Shown here one piece after another: positions 1 to 7,183 of a stretch of 10,949 nt of DNA. This DNA comes from Bacillota bacterium (GTDB lineage Bacteria; Bacillota; Clostridia; Acetivibrionales; DSM-1351). Location: the NCBI GenBank assembly GCA_023433945.1, contig JAEYTP010000119.1:1-10949 (forward strand), written 5' to 3'. The notes below the pieces were generated by a model that saw nothing but the letters and a program-made list of their open reading frames with translations, did not search any database and was not told the origin of the DNA. Position numbers and translations under genes: made by a program. Each line of letters starts with the position of its first letter. Positions within the stretch are counted from its first letter, which is position 1.

Positions 1-697
1 GCTTTGCATTGCAGTTGTCATAAGTCCTTCTATTGGATGATTTGACAAACTTATCACCGCCTTTTATATTTTTAATTAACCATTTCAGAAATATAATTCC
101 TACCAAAATAATATTGCCAATTTTTACTCTGAGTATGCAGTTAAAGTCAGCTTTGATAGTCTTCTCATTGAAATTAGTCGTTATGTCTATCTGTTTATTT
201 TCAGTTTTAAATTCATTAAAAAGAATGCTTGTAATTACACCTACAACATTCCAAATAAAACCGTATAAAAGTGCAGTCTGGCTTGCATCACCTGTCCCTT
301 CTTCGAGCTTAAATCTAAAATCTAAAATGACAATTGCTTTGCGTAGAACAGACCTGATTTCTTTAAAATATAATTGTTTTAAATCGTTTAATAACTTTAA
401 AATTGCATTCGGCTTAAGGTTTTTTGATTGCTCCTTTAGTTTAGCTTCTGCTTCCACTAGCTTCTTTTTGATAAAATTATATCTATTATTCTTCCCTCTA
501 TCCTTCTTTATTTCAGCGCTCTTGGGATATGGCTGCAAGCTTTTAATAAGCCTTCTCCTAAAAAAATAAAAGGTCAACACCAATTTCTGAGTATTATTAG
601 ACAACGTATAGGAAACCCCTAACGTAAGTCTTAAAATAAACATCATATAAACTAATAACACAAAAACCAGCAAAATAAAAATAACCATAGGCTTCAT
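1..697 (-). CDS. DUF2953 domain-containing membrane protein, C-terminal end cut by window edge
   Basis: The function is unknown. The family is common in spore-forming Firmicutes, usually next to scpAB and a YtfJ/GerW-type sporulation gene, which would lie just beyond the left edge. The frame is open from an ATG at 697 to position 1, giving 232 visible codons. Residues 4-23 form an N-terminal membrane helix, followed by a basic segment (RRR at 47-49) and a lysine-rich, probably coiled stretch at 60-95. The family-defining motif is at 134-149 (GTGDA...T..LYG..W), and a second hydrophobic stretch lies at 194-208. The start is supported by GGGAG about 10 bases upstream. The visible length is already near what I expect for the family, so little is probably missing. 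It follows scpB by 70 bases on the same strand, so co-transcription is likely. The family call is fairly firm; any role in sporulation is inference from context. Confidence 0.8.
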   Translation of the reverse strand, partial: MKPMVIFILLVFVLLVYMMFILRLTLGVSYTLSNNTQKLVLTFYFFRRRLIKSLQPYPKSAEIKKDRGKNNRYNFIKKKLVEAEAKLKEQSKNLKPNAILKLLNDLKQLYFKEIRSVLRKAIVILDFRFKLEEGTGDASQTALLYGFIWNVVGVITSILFNEFKTENKQIDITTNFNEKTIKADFNCILRVKIGNIILVGIIFLKWLIKNIKGGDKFVKSSNRRTYDNCNAK

Positions 698-767
698 ATT
701 ATCAATACTCCCATGGTTATTGTTGACATATATTTAGATTTTGAGACTGAATTTAATCAGGCATATC

Positions 768-1364
768 TCAATTCCCCTTTGAGATTTCATTACTTTGTTG
801 TGATACGCTCATTTCACTTTCTCCCACAAGCTCCATATTTAACTCACTTAAGTCCTCTATCTCGAGCAAAGGAAGGTCGCTTACCGATTTGAAACCAAAG
901 CACTTTAGGAATTCCTCAGTTGTTTCATACAGTCTAGGCTTACCAGGTACATCCAGCTTTCCCGCTTCCTTTATTAAATTTCTTTCGAGCAGTCGGGTTA
1001 CTGCGCTATCAGAGTTAACACCTCTGATTTGTTCTATTTTTGCTCTTGTAACCGGCTGATTATAGGCAACTATTGCCAATACCTCATATGCCGCTTGGGA
1101 AAGCGATTGCTTTTGTCGAATCTGGTACAGCTTTGATACATATTCAAAGTACTCGGGATTTGAACATAGCTGGTACTTATCATCAAGCTGCCTGATAATA
1201 AAGCCTCTGTTTGCAGTGCTATAGCTATCCATCATGTTTTTGAGGATATTTCTAGTTGTTTTTCTATCTAATTCCAATATTTCGCAAATTTTGTCCAGTG
1301 CTATTGGATCGCCTGATGAAAATAGCAGGCTTTCAATAATAGATTCTATTGTTGTAATTTCCAT
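768..1364 (-). CDS. scpB: Segregation and condensation protein B (ScpB)
   Basis: ScpB is the winged-helix (kleite) subunit of the bacterial SMC-ScpAB condensin. It dimerises and binds the kleisin ScpA to organise and segregate the chromosome. The 198-residue protein shows the family's order: an N-terminal half beginning MEITTIESIIESLLFSSGDP, the conserved central LSQAAYEVLAIVAYNQPVTRAKIEQIRGVNSD segment (about residues 89-120), and a second winged helix ending in LYETTEEFLKCFGF, followed by an acidic tail. The frame could open 12 bases earlier at a TTG (1376), but that codon overlaps the Shine-Dalgarno GAGGG at 1370-1374, which sits 5 bases before the ATG at 1364, so the ATG is chosen. It lies downstream of scpA on the same strand, but 150 bases away and separated by a repeat array. 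Confidence 0.95.
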   Translation of the reverse strand: MEITTIESIIESLLFSSGDPIALDKICEILELDRKTTRNILKNMMDSYSTANRGFIIRQLDDKYQLCSNPEYFEYVSKLYQIRQKQSLSQAAYEVLAIVAYNQPVTRAKIEQIRGVNSDSAVTRLLERNLIKEAGKLDVPGKPRLYETTEEFLKCFGFKSVSDLPLLEIEDLSELNMELVGESEMSVSQQSNEISKGN

Positions 1365-1387
1365 GTTATCCCTCAATATATAAATGC

Positions 1388-1498
1388 ATAATTAATATTT
1401 GTTAAACCATAATTGTTTAAAACATATTTGCTAAAACATAATTGCTAAAAAGCATAATTGCAAAAAAGAATAATTCTAAAAAGAATAATTTTAAAAAG
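1388..1498. repeat. Degenerate 15-16 bp tandem array between scpA and scpB
   Basis: About seven direct units with the plus-strand core ATAATTGCTAAAA follow each other, at 1388-1408 (longer and more diverged), 1409-1423, 1424-1437, 1438-1453, 1454-1468, 1469-1483 and 1484-1498. The last two differ at one base. The array starts 16 bases after the scpA stop and stops 23 bases before the scpB start. No open frame crosses it from scpA. The ATATTTGCTAAA unit at 1424 resembles the ATATTTGCC units at 9783-9827. Confidence 0.75.
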
Positions 1499-1514
1499 CT
1501 AAAATCTAAGTCGA

Positions 1515-2309
1515 TTAAAATTCCTTAATGTCGTCAAGATGTTCTGCAAAATCCTCATTATTATCTTCATGGCAACTTACAATGTTAATATCAGAAAACT
1601 GATTTTTCTGCTCCAATACAACTCTCTTCATTTTCGCCAGTTCAAGTATGGCCATAAACCCTGTTATTACTTCAGTCCTTGACTTCTTCTTTAATGAGAA
1701 CAAATCAGAAAATTTAAATGATACTTTACTAATTAGTTGCTTTATTACTTCTCTCATCTTACTTCTAAGAGAAACCTTTTCATGCTCAATAAGCTTGGTT
1801 ATATTTTTGGCCCCAACATTAATCTTCTTTCTGTTTCGCTCTAAAATATTGATATATTGCTGCCTCAATATTTGAGAGTCCAACTCAAGTAAATCTTCCT
1901 TTACAGGGATCTCTAGTGATTCTGGAAGCCTTGTTACTACCTTGTCCCACTTTTCCTCTAAAGCTCTGAGTTCAGTAGTAAACTGTTTATACCTCTTGTA
2001 CTCAACAAGTCGTCTTATGAGCTCTTCTCTAGGGTCAAGCTCCTCATCCTTTTCTTCCTTCTTTTCAGGGAGAAGCATTTTTGACTTGATATGCAAAAGT
2101 GTTGCAGCCATTAAAAGAAATTCACTTGCTACCTCGAGGTCCAGTTGTTGCATGGCATATAGATAATCCAGGTACTGATCAGTTATTTCATTTATTGGTA
2201 TATCGTATATATTTACCTGATTTTTTTCAAATAAGTGAAAAAGCAAGTCAAACGGACCCTCAAAATTATCTAGTTTTAGTGTACAAGCCTTTGTAAGAGA
2301 ACTCTCCAT
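1515..2309 (-). CDS. scpA: Segregation and condensation protein A (ScpA, kleisin)
   Basis: ScpA is the kleisin bridge of the SMC-ScpAB complex; its ends contact the SMC head and neck, and its middle binds the ScpB dimer. The 264-residue length is normal. The N-terminal signature LDNFEGPFDLLFHLFEKNQVNIYDIPINEITDQYLDYL (residues 13-50) is characteristic, followed by the AASEFLLMAATLLHIKSKMLLP-type helix (about 60-81), an acidic linker, and a C-terminal winged helix with VITGFMAILELAKMKRV at about 214-230. The ATG is the first in the frame, but its best Shine-Dalgarno (AAAGGA) is 14 bases away, longer than ideal; no better-spaced ATG, GTG or TTG was found in frame. Possible promoter elements lie at 2359-2386. 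The next gene upstream diverges, so scpA probably opens the scpA-scpB-DUF2953 transcript. Confidence 0.95.
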   Translation of the reverse strand: MESSLTKACTLKLDNFEGPFDLLFHLFEKNQVNIYDIPINEITDQYLDYLYAMQQLDLEVASEFLLMAATLLHIKSKMLLPEKKEEKDEELDPREELIRRLVEYKRYKQFTTELRALEEKWDKVVTRLPESLEIPVKEDLLELDSQILRQQYINILERNRKKINVGAKNITKLIEHEKVSLRSKMREVIKQLISKVSFKFSDLFSLKKKSRTEVITGFMAILELAKMKRVVLEQKNQFSDINIVSCHEDNNEDFAEHLDDIKEF

Positions 2310-2358
2310 TTGATGTATTACAATCCTTTCGGGAAATATACGCTAACATGAAAATAAT

Positions 2359-2386
2359 ATTATCATAAAACAGTCAATAATTACAA
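2359..2386 (-). promoter_or_regulatory. Possible scpA promoter
   Basis: On the minus strand TTGTAA (2381-2386) and GATAAT (2359-2364) are separated by 16 bases, with the scpA start 50 bases further on. A TTGACT at 2372-2377 is a competing -35 but has no well-spaced -10. AT-rich background makes chance matches likely. Confidence 0.3.
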
Positions 2387-2438
2387 GCATACGTATATTT
2401 ATATAGAATGGTTAAAAGTATTTCTATAAATTTTAGGT

Positions 2439-2587
2439 GCATTAATGTTGAAGAAAGTCATATGTATTGATATAAAATGCGTATAGATTAATCTTGAATG
2501 CACTAATTATTCATATATGCACTATCTGTTTATAGATGCAGGATAATTGTTAATAGATGTACTAATTGTTTATAGATGTACTATATT
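2439..2587. repeat. Degenerate 19-21 bp tandem array in the scpA / protease divergent region
   Basis: Direct units with consensus GYACTAATTGTTTATAGAT are clearest at 2500-2518, 2519-2537, 2538-2558 (two extra bases) and 2559-2577, with a partial copy from 2578. More diverged units extend back to about 2439 (for example 2479-2499). This array makes up much of the 398-base gap between the divergent genes. The rest of the gap holds only the promoter candidates noted separately; no small gene was found. Confidence 0.65.
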
Positions 2588-2615
2588 AAGCTATCATGGT
2601 CGCTATGCTTTGGTA

Positions 2616-2644
2616 TTGCTTGAATTAGTGTAATCTGTTAGAAT
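2616..2644 (+). promoter_or_regulatory. Likely promoter of the M50 protease gene
   Basis: TTGCTT (2616-2621), a 17-base spacer and TAGAAT (2639-2644) preceded by TG at 2636-2637 fit a vegetative promoter with an extended -10. The implied leader is about 57 bases, and a strong AAGGAAGG lies 7 bases before the ATG. The -35 is weak. Confidence 0.45.
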
Positions 2645-2707
2645 AAATAAATTAATATTTTGAACTTAGTTTTTGGGTTATACTTCTTTTGAAAGGAAGG
2701 ATTATAG

Positions 2708-3337
2708 ATGTTTGATTTTTTAATAACTGGCTTAATGTCGGTTCCAGGAATATTGGTAGGGTTTGTTTTTCATGAGTATGCACATGCAATTGTAGCAGAC
2801 AAACTTGGAGATAGAACCCCTAGAATGCAGGGCAAGCTCTCGTTTGACCCAAGGGTACACATAGACTGGATAGGATTTATATTTATTATACTTGTTGGCT
2901 TTGGCTGGGCTAAGCCTGTTCAGATTAATACTCGTAATTTCAGAAAACCGCGTAGAGATCATATCCTGGTGTCTCTTGCAGGGCCGGTAATGAATTTAAT
3001 AGTAGCTGCTGTTTTTCTATTGATTCTAAAATTATTATTTGTTACAGGTATTCTAAGCTCATACTCATCATTAAATTCTACAATAATAAACGTTTTTACG
3101 TATTCGGCATTTATTAATGTGATACTGTTTGTTTTGAACCTGCTTCCAATACCCTTCTTTGATGGCTATGCAATACTATCAAATCTGATAAATACTTGGA
3201 AGTATAGAATATTTGGAATAATGGAGCAGTACAGCATGTTTGTATTCCTGATATTAGCAGTGACTAATGTGTTTAGCATTATAATAAGAACACCAGCATT
3301 GTTTATTTTTTCTTATCTGCAGCAGTTTATTCTTTAG
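2708..3337 (+). CDS. Site-2 protease family (M50) intramembrane zinc metalloprotease
   Basis: This is a polytopic membrane zinc protease of the short M50 group related to site-2 proteases; the substrate is unknown. The zinc site is visible: H22-E23-Y-A-H26 within the first membrane helix, and the third ligand in the LLPIPFFDG motif (D152-G153). The group-specific block GWAKPVQINTRNFRKPRRD (66-84), followed by LVSLAGPVMNL (88-97), is also intact. Five or six hydrophobic segments cover most of its 209 residues, with no PDZ or CBS domain, typical of the compact subfamily. The ATG is fixed by AAGGAAGG 7 bases upstream. It diverges from scpA and converges on the carboxypeptidase gene. Proteins of this type often occur near scpAB in Clostridia (general recollection). 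The family is certain; the physiological role is not. Confidence 0.92.
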   Translation: MFDFLITGLMSVPGILVGFVFHEYAHAIVADKLGDRTPRMQGKLSFDPRVHIDWIGFIFIILVGFGWAKPVQINTRNFRKPRRDHILVSLAGPVMNLIVAAVFLLILKLLFVTGILSSYSSLNSTIINVFTYSAFINVILFVLNLLPIPFFDGYAILSNLINTWKYRIFGIMEQYSMFVFLILAVTNVFSIIIRTPALFIFSYLQQFIL

Positions 3338-3353
3338 ACCGTATATTCAATAT

Positions 3354-3400
3354 AAAAGCTTCTACATAATTGATAAAACTATTATGCAGAAGCTTTTTTA
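3354..3400. terminator. Bidirectional intrinsic terminator between the protease and dacF
   Basis: A 17-pair stem (3354-3370 with 3381-3397) encloses a 10-base loop. Read on the plus strand it ends in TTTTTTATAT with one A-C mismatch. Read on the minus strand that position becomes a G-U pair and the stem is followed by TTTTATATT. It lies 16 bases after the protease stop and can serve both convergent genes, although minus-strand transcripts must first cross the repeats at 3419-3523. Confidence 0.88.
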
Positions 3401-3418
3401 TATCTATGTTTATTATGA

Positions 3419-3523
3419 ATTGTTCATACTAATCTAAGTTATTGATCTAGTGAACTGCTTATACTAATCTTAGTAATTCATCTAGTGAATTTGTTATACT
3501 AATCTAGCTATTGATATAATAAA
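3419..3523. repeat. Three tandem 35 bp repeats after the dacF stop
   Basis: Units at 3419-3453, 3454-3488 and 3489-3523 have an exact 35-base period. The core TATACTAATCT is near-identical in all three, and ATCTAGTGA ends the first two; the third decays at its end. Within a unit, ACTAATC and GATCTAGT are nearly self-complementary, so each transcript copy could form a short stem of about 7 pairs with a bulge. The array starts 10 bases from the dacF stop and no gene was found in it. Confidence 0.85.
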
Positions 3524-3533
3524 GAATAAAATC

Positions 3534-4760
3534 TTACTCTCTGTTCACACTGAACCACTTTACAAGCATTCTGTTAAACAGGCTTAGGAAGGATACCTTT
3601 TTTACATCCTGACTAGCTACCAACTCATATCGTCCAATCTCTGTACCATCTAACTTATATATGACCTCTCCTACCTTCTGATTCATTGCTATTGGTGCTT
3701 CTAGCCCCGGGGAAAGAGCAATCTCGCGCTCAATTTTTCCTTTTTCACCTTTTGTGACCAAAACGCTGGTGTCATTTCCATACATTGCGCCTACTCTTAG
3801 CTGCATACCTTTTTTGACCTCAATGTTTCCAACGAGATTGCCCTTTTGATCCATTTTTATTACCTCAAAATTAGCAAATCCAAAATCCAGAAGCTTTCTA
3901 GACTCTGCAAATCTTGTATTTGAATCAGGTTCTCCAAGCACTACTGAGATAAGTCTCAGACCATTTCTATTAGCCGTTGCTGAAAGATTAAACCCAGCCT
4001 TATTTGTAAATCCGGTTTTTAAGCCATCTGCATTTTGATAGAAACGGACCAGCTTATTTGTATTGTCCAATGAAAATGTGCCATTTCTGAAGGTGTCATG
4101 GTATTTGCCTGTAAACTCAACAATTTTGGGATGTTTTGTAAGCAGCTCTCTAGACATTAATGCGACATCATGCGCCGAAGAATATCCATCATCATTCAAA
4201 CCAGTACAATCAAGAAATTTTGTATCATTCATTCCTAGCTCAGTTGCCTTTTGATTCATATCAGCAACAAAGGTTTCTTCACTTCCACTAATCTTTTCTG
4301 CCATTGACACCGTTACATCATTTGAAGAGTGAATTGCTAGTGCGTTAAGCATCTCCGTAACAGAAAATTCTTCACCGGGTTTTAAATACGCCTGTGAACC
4401 ACCCATTCCAGCAGCATATTCCGAAACCGAAACTCTATCATCAAAGGATAGTCTACCTGAATCAATAGCTTCCATGATTAATAACATAGACATAATCTTG
4501 GTAACACTTGCAATCGCAAGCTTTTCATGGCTGTTTTTCTCCAAAAGTATCTTACCTGAAGCAGCATCAATTAGCACTGCTGACTTAGCTTTTAAATCCA
4601 TAACATTTGTTTTGCTTACCAGTTTATCGATTGTTGCTACATCATATTTTGCAGAAGTCTCAATTGCTCGCTCATTAGAATCTGCATATGCTGTACAGGT
4701 CAAAACTGATAAAAGTATGGTTACTATAAGAAAAATAGATATTTTGCCTCTGTTTTTCAC
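3534..4760 (-). CDS. dacF: Serine-type D-Ala-D-Ala carboxypeptidase (DacF/PBP5-like)
   Basis: This low-molecular-weight penicillin-binding protein removes the terminal D-alanine from peptidoglycan pentapeptides outside the membrane. Numbering from the GTG start (408 residues), a signal peptide covers residues 1-26 with an A-Y-A cleavage site. The peptidase S11 active-site motifs are complete: S85-V-T-K88 (nucleophile and general base), S145-S-N147 and K248-T-G250. A C-terminal beta domain is followed by a basic amphipathic helix at about 386-408 that would hold the enzyme on the outer membrane face. A longer frame from TTG at 4775 would start inside the GGAGG; the GTG lies 8 bases after that GGAGG and its product begins MKNRGK, a normal signal-peptide start. 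It follows pdp by 98 bases on the same strand. The symbol is by family resemblance; sporulation-specific versus vegetative use cannot be told. Confidence 0.92.
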   Translation of the reverse strand: MKNRGKISIFLIVTILLSVLTCTAYADSNERAIETSAKYDVATIDKLVSKTNVMDLKAKSAVLIDAASGKILLEKNSHEKLAIASVTKIMSMLLIMEAIDSGRLSFDDRVSVSEYAAGMGGSQAYLKPGEEFSVTEMLNALAIHSSNDVTVSMAEKISGSEETFVADMNQKATELGMNDTKFLDCTGLNDDGYSSAHDVALMSRELLTKHPKIVEFTGKYHDTFRNGTFSLDNTNKLVRFYQNADGLKTGFTNKAGFNLSATANRNGLRLISVVLGEPDSNTRFAESRKLLDFGFANFEVIKMDQKGNLVGNIEVKKGMQLRVGAMYGNDTSVLVTKGEKGKIEREIALSPGLEAPIAMNQKVGEVIYKLDGTEIGRYELVASQDVKKVSFLSLFNRMLVKWFSVNRE

Positions 4761-4858
4761 CAGGTTTCCCTCCAATTATTATAAAAAACAATCTGTCCTA
4801 GTAAATTTCTATGCAAAATATCTATCGTATATTCTGTTATTTAGCAAATATTTTGGTA

Positions 4859-6184
4859 CTAAAACCTCTGTACATTACAATCCTTATCTACAAATGCAAG
4901 CACTAAGGGCTTTTGGACAGGTTTGTCATTAGAAATGGTAATTGCTCTATCCAAAATCTCTGCTGACTCAGATAATTTTTCCTCTAAATTGGTATACAGT
5001 GTTGCAACTGTTTCACCCTCCGAAACCTTTTCCCCTGTTTTTTTATGCAGAACTATTCCGGCAGAATAATCAATACTGCTTTCTTTTGTTTCTCGTCCAG
5101 CTCCAAGCACAAGAGAAGCTATACCAATACTGTCTGTCTTCATTGTCTCGATATATCCTGATATCTTTGCTTTATATTCAAATGTATATTTTGACTGCGG
5201 GAACAGTGAATAATCATCTATTACACCCTTATCTCCCCCTTGTTTTTCAATGAGCTGAGATAATTTATCCAACGCTTTTCCACTTCTAACCGTTTCTTCT
5301 ACAGCTGAAAGGCACTTATCGAACTCTGCATAACCTGAAAGCTCTAGCATTCTAGCAGCTAAATAAAAGGAAACCTGCTGTAAGTCCGAAGGACCCTTAC
5401 CCTTTAAAGTTTCGATTGCTTCAATGATTTCTATCGAATTGCCGATACCAAATCCTAAAGGAATATCCATATCTGTAACTACTGCAACCGTATGTCTGCC
5501 GGTATTTCTACCGATTGTGACCATTTCACATGCTAACTCTATAGAGTCTTCAAGGCTCTTCATAAATGCACCGCTGCCTGTCTTGACATCTAAAACAATT
5601 CTGTCTGCACCCGATGCCAGCTTCTTACTCATTATGCTGCTAGAAATCAATGAAATGTTGCTAACAGTAGCAGTAACATCTCTGAGTGCATACAGCTTCT
5701 TGTCAGCAGGAGCCAAATTACCCGTTTGTCCCGCAATAGAAATTCCTATTTGTTTAACGTTATCTATAAAGGCTTCTCTTGATATTGATGTATTAAAGCC
5801 AGGAATTGATTCTAGCTTATCAATAGTACCCCCTGTGTGACCAAGCCCACGCCCAGACATTTTTGCAACTGGAATCCCACATGCAGCTACTATTGGTCCT
5901 AATATAAGGCTTGTTTTATCGCCCACTCCCCCTGTACTGTGTTTATCAACCTTAATACCGGGTATTGCTGATAAGTCTATGGTATCACCCGAGTGCGCCA
6001 TAAAATTGGTAAGGCTAGCTGTCTCATTTTCATTCATACCTTTTAGGTAGATTGCCATAAGTAGTGCAGCGGCTTGATAGTCGGGAATGATACCAGCTGT
6101 ATACTCTTTAATAAAGAATGAAATCTCCTGATCTGAGAGTTCATAACCGTCTCGCTTCTTTTCAATTATATCGTACATTCTCAT
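4859..6184 (-). CDS. pdp: Pyrimidine-nucleoside phosphorylase
   Basis: This cytoplasmic salvage enzyme splits uridine, deoxyuridine or thymidine with phosphate into the base and (deoxy)ribose 1-phosphate. The 441-residue protein has the full three-part family layout: an N-terminal helical domain, the phosphate-binding segment KHSTGGVGDKTS (81-92), the family signature SGRGLGHTGGTIDKLE (110-125), and a C-terminal domain with GAGRETKES and SEGETVATLYTN. Base-contacting residues known for the family appear as R168, S183 and K187. The frame could open at TTG 6205, but GGAGG at 6194-6198 lies 9 bases before the ATG at 6184, and this start gives the usual MRMYDIIEKKRDG opening. Its own promoter is likely at 6232-6260. 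Strict thymidine phosphorylase cannot be excluded, but in Firmicutes this form is usually the broad-specificity enzyme. Confidence 0.95.
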   Translation of the reverse strand: MRMYDIIEKKRDGYELSDQEISFFIKEYTAGIIPDYQAAALLMAIYLKGMNENETASLTNFMAHSGDTIDLSAIPGIKVDKHSTGGVGDKTSLILGPIVAACGIPVAKMSGRGLGHTGGTIDKLESIPGFNTSISREAFIDNVKQIGISIAGQTGNLAPADKKLYALRDVTATVSNISLISSSIMSKKLASGADRIVLDVKTGSGAFMKSLEDSIELACEMVTIGRNTGRHTVAVVTDMDIPLGFGIGNSIEIIEAIETLKGKGPSDLQQVSFYLAARMLELSGYAEFDKCLSAVEETVRSGKALDKLSQLIEKQGGDKGVIDDYSLFPQSKYTFEYKAKISGYIETMKTDSIGIASLVLGAGRETKESSIDYSAGIVLHKKTGEKVSEGETVATLYTNLEEKLSESAEILDRAITISNDKPVQKPLVLAFVDKDCNVQRF

Positions 6185-6231
6185 AAATAAATTCCTCCGA
6201 TACAATTCATTAGTATCCTTGAATTAAACAT

Positions 6232-6260
6232 ATAGTAATTATATTTTACAATAATTTCAA
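6232..6260 (-). promoter_or_regulatory. Likely pdp promoter
   Basis: On the minus strand TTGAAA (6255-6260), a 17-base spacer and TACTAT (6232-6237) match a vegetative promoter, about 48 bases before the pdp start. It sits directly after the hairpin at 6269-6291, consistent with a transcription unit boundary. Confidence 0.5.
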
Positions 6261-6268
6261 ATAAATAC

Positions 6269-6291
6269 AGGGCAGCCATATTGACCGCCCT
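6269..6291 (-). terminator. Hairpin after the isomerase gene, probable weak terminator
   Basis: On the minus strand AGGGCGGTC and GGCTGCCCT pair over 9 positions (two G-U) around a 5-base loop, 25 bases after the isomerase stop. It is one of the few GC-rich patches in the window. The following sequence (GTATTTATTTG) is T-rich but not a clean run, so efficiency is uncertain. Confidence 0.55.
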
Positions 6292-6316
6292 AAAAAATTA
6301 ATTTGCTAATTTCAAA

Positions 6317-7117
6317 TTATATTAAGTTTTTCATATAACCAGCATAATGGGCAAATACTATACCTGGCTCTTCAAGGTCAAGGCACCAACGCTTAACCCA
6401 TTCTAAAGAAATGTATCCCTTGTATCCATTGTCCTTTAGTATAGTAATAGCCTTCTTGACAGGCACATCACCATAGCCCATCATTTTATACCTGATATTA
6501 CCATCAACAGCTACTGAATCCTTTACATGAACATACTCTATGTAATCCTTTAAAAGCTCATAGGTATCTTCAACCTTTTCATTAAAGAATCTAAATGGAT
6601 GGTGAACATCCCACAAAACAGCTACAGCTTTACTGTCAACAGCCTCGAGTAAGGCCTTCATAACATGTGAATCTGCAAAAACACCATTTGTTTCTATCAG
6701 AAGCTTTACATTCTTTTGCTCTGCGAAAGCTGCTAGTTCCTTTAGATTTTCAATAACAAAATCTATATTAACCTTGCCGGCATGGGGCTGAGCATCCCCC
6801 AACACTCGTATGTATGGACTCCCTAACTTTGAAGCAAGTTCAACATAATCCATTCCTTCTTTCATCTGCTGGTCGATATTCTGCTCATCAAACAAATAGC
6901 AGGCAGAAGTAAGGCATGGAATCTGGATTGACAATTTTGAAAGCTTTTCCTTAGTAGCTTCAATATGTTCAGGAGAAAACTGCTTTACTTTTGGTGCATA
7001 CAATTCATTTCCTATACCTCTAATTTCAATACCATTAAACCCAAGGTCCTTGGCAGTAGATAAAATCTCTTCATAACTCCAACCTGGACACCCAAGTGTA
7101 GAAAACGAAATCTTCAT
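6317..7117 (-). CDS. Sugar phosphate isomerase/epimerase family TIM-barrel protein
   Basis: This 266-residue protein belongs to the xylose isomerase-like TIM-barrel (AP endonuclease 2) fold, whose members isomerise or epimerise sugars and cyclitols using a divalent metal. Likely metal ligands are E142 (LLIETNG), D170 and H172 (LWDVHHP), H197 (YVHVKD) and E239 (GYISLEW), all at the expected strand ends. The N-terminal MKISFSTLGCPGWSYEE and the GYGDVPVKKAI segment are also typical. The ATG at 7117 is preceded by GGGGG 8 bases upstream; the earlier in-frame GTG at 7141 lies upstream of that site and is rejected. It has its own probable promoter at 7150-7178, and is followed by a hairpin. No sugar transporter or kinase is adjacent, so the substrate cannot be inferred. 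It is cytoplasmic; no signal peptide is seen. Confidence 0.88.
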   Translation of the reverse strand: MKISFSTLGCPGWSYEEILSTAKDLGFNGIEIRGIGNELYAPKVKQFSPEHIEATKEKLSKLSIQIPCLTSACYLFDEQNIDQQMKEGMDYVELASKLGSPYIRVLGDAQPHAGKVNIDFVIENLKELAAFAEQKNVKLLIETNGVFADSHVMKALLEAVDSKAVAVLWDVHHPFRFFNEKVEDTYELLKDYIEYVHVKDSVAVDGNIRYKMMGYGDVPVKKAITILKDNGYKGYISLEWVKRWCLDLEEPGIVFAHYAGYMKNLI

Positions 7118-7149
7118 AATAAACACCCCCGAAATGTACACTTTTTATT

Positions 7150-7178
7150 ATAATACCATTTTATTGGCTATATGTCAC
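7150..7178 (-). promoter_or_regulatory. Likely promoter of the isomerase gene
   Basis: On the minus strand GTGACA (7173-7178), a 17-base spacer and TATTAT (7150-7155) differ from consensus by one base each. The -35 starts only 6 bases after the stop codon of the upstream CPBP gene, and no terminator separates them, so readthrough from that gene is also possible. Confidence 0.6.
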
Positions 7179-7183
7179 CATTT

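Noticed and set aside
33..569. A 178-codon plus-strand open frame at the left edge
   Set aside because: It has no ribosome site and lies opposite a minus-strand frame with a clear DUF2953 motif, a membrane helix and a proper start; it is a shadow.
720..770. A hairpin at the scpB stop (TTGAGA / TCTCAA arms) as terminator
   Set aside because: The stem has a 5-base bulge and no T-run, and the next gene continues on the same strand.
4776..4810. A separate dacF promoter (TATAAT just before the Shine-Dalgarno)
   Set aside because: Transcription would begin at or inside the GGAGG, leaving no usable ribosome site, so expression from the pdp promoter is more likely.
4474..4932. Plus-strand open frame across the start of dacF
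   Set aside because: It runs antisense to the dacF signal peptide and active site and to the end of pdp, with no ribosome site.
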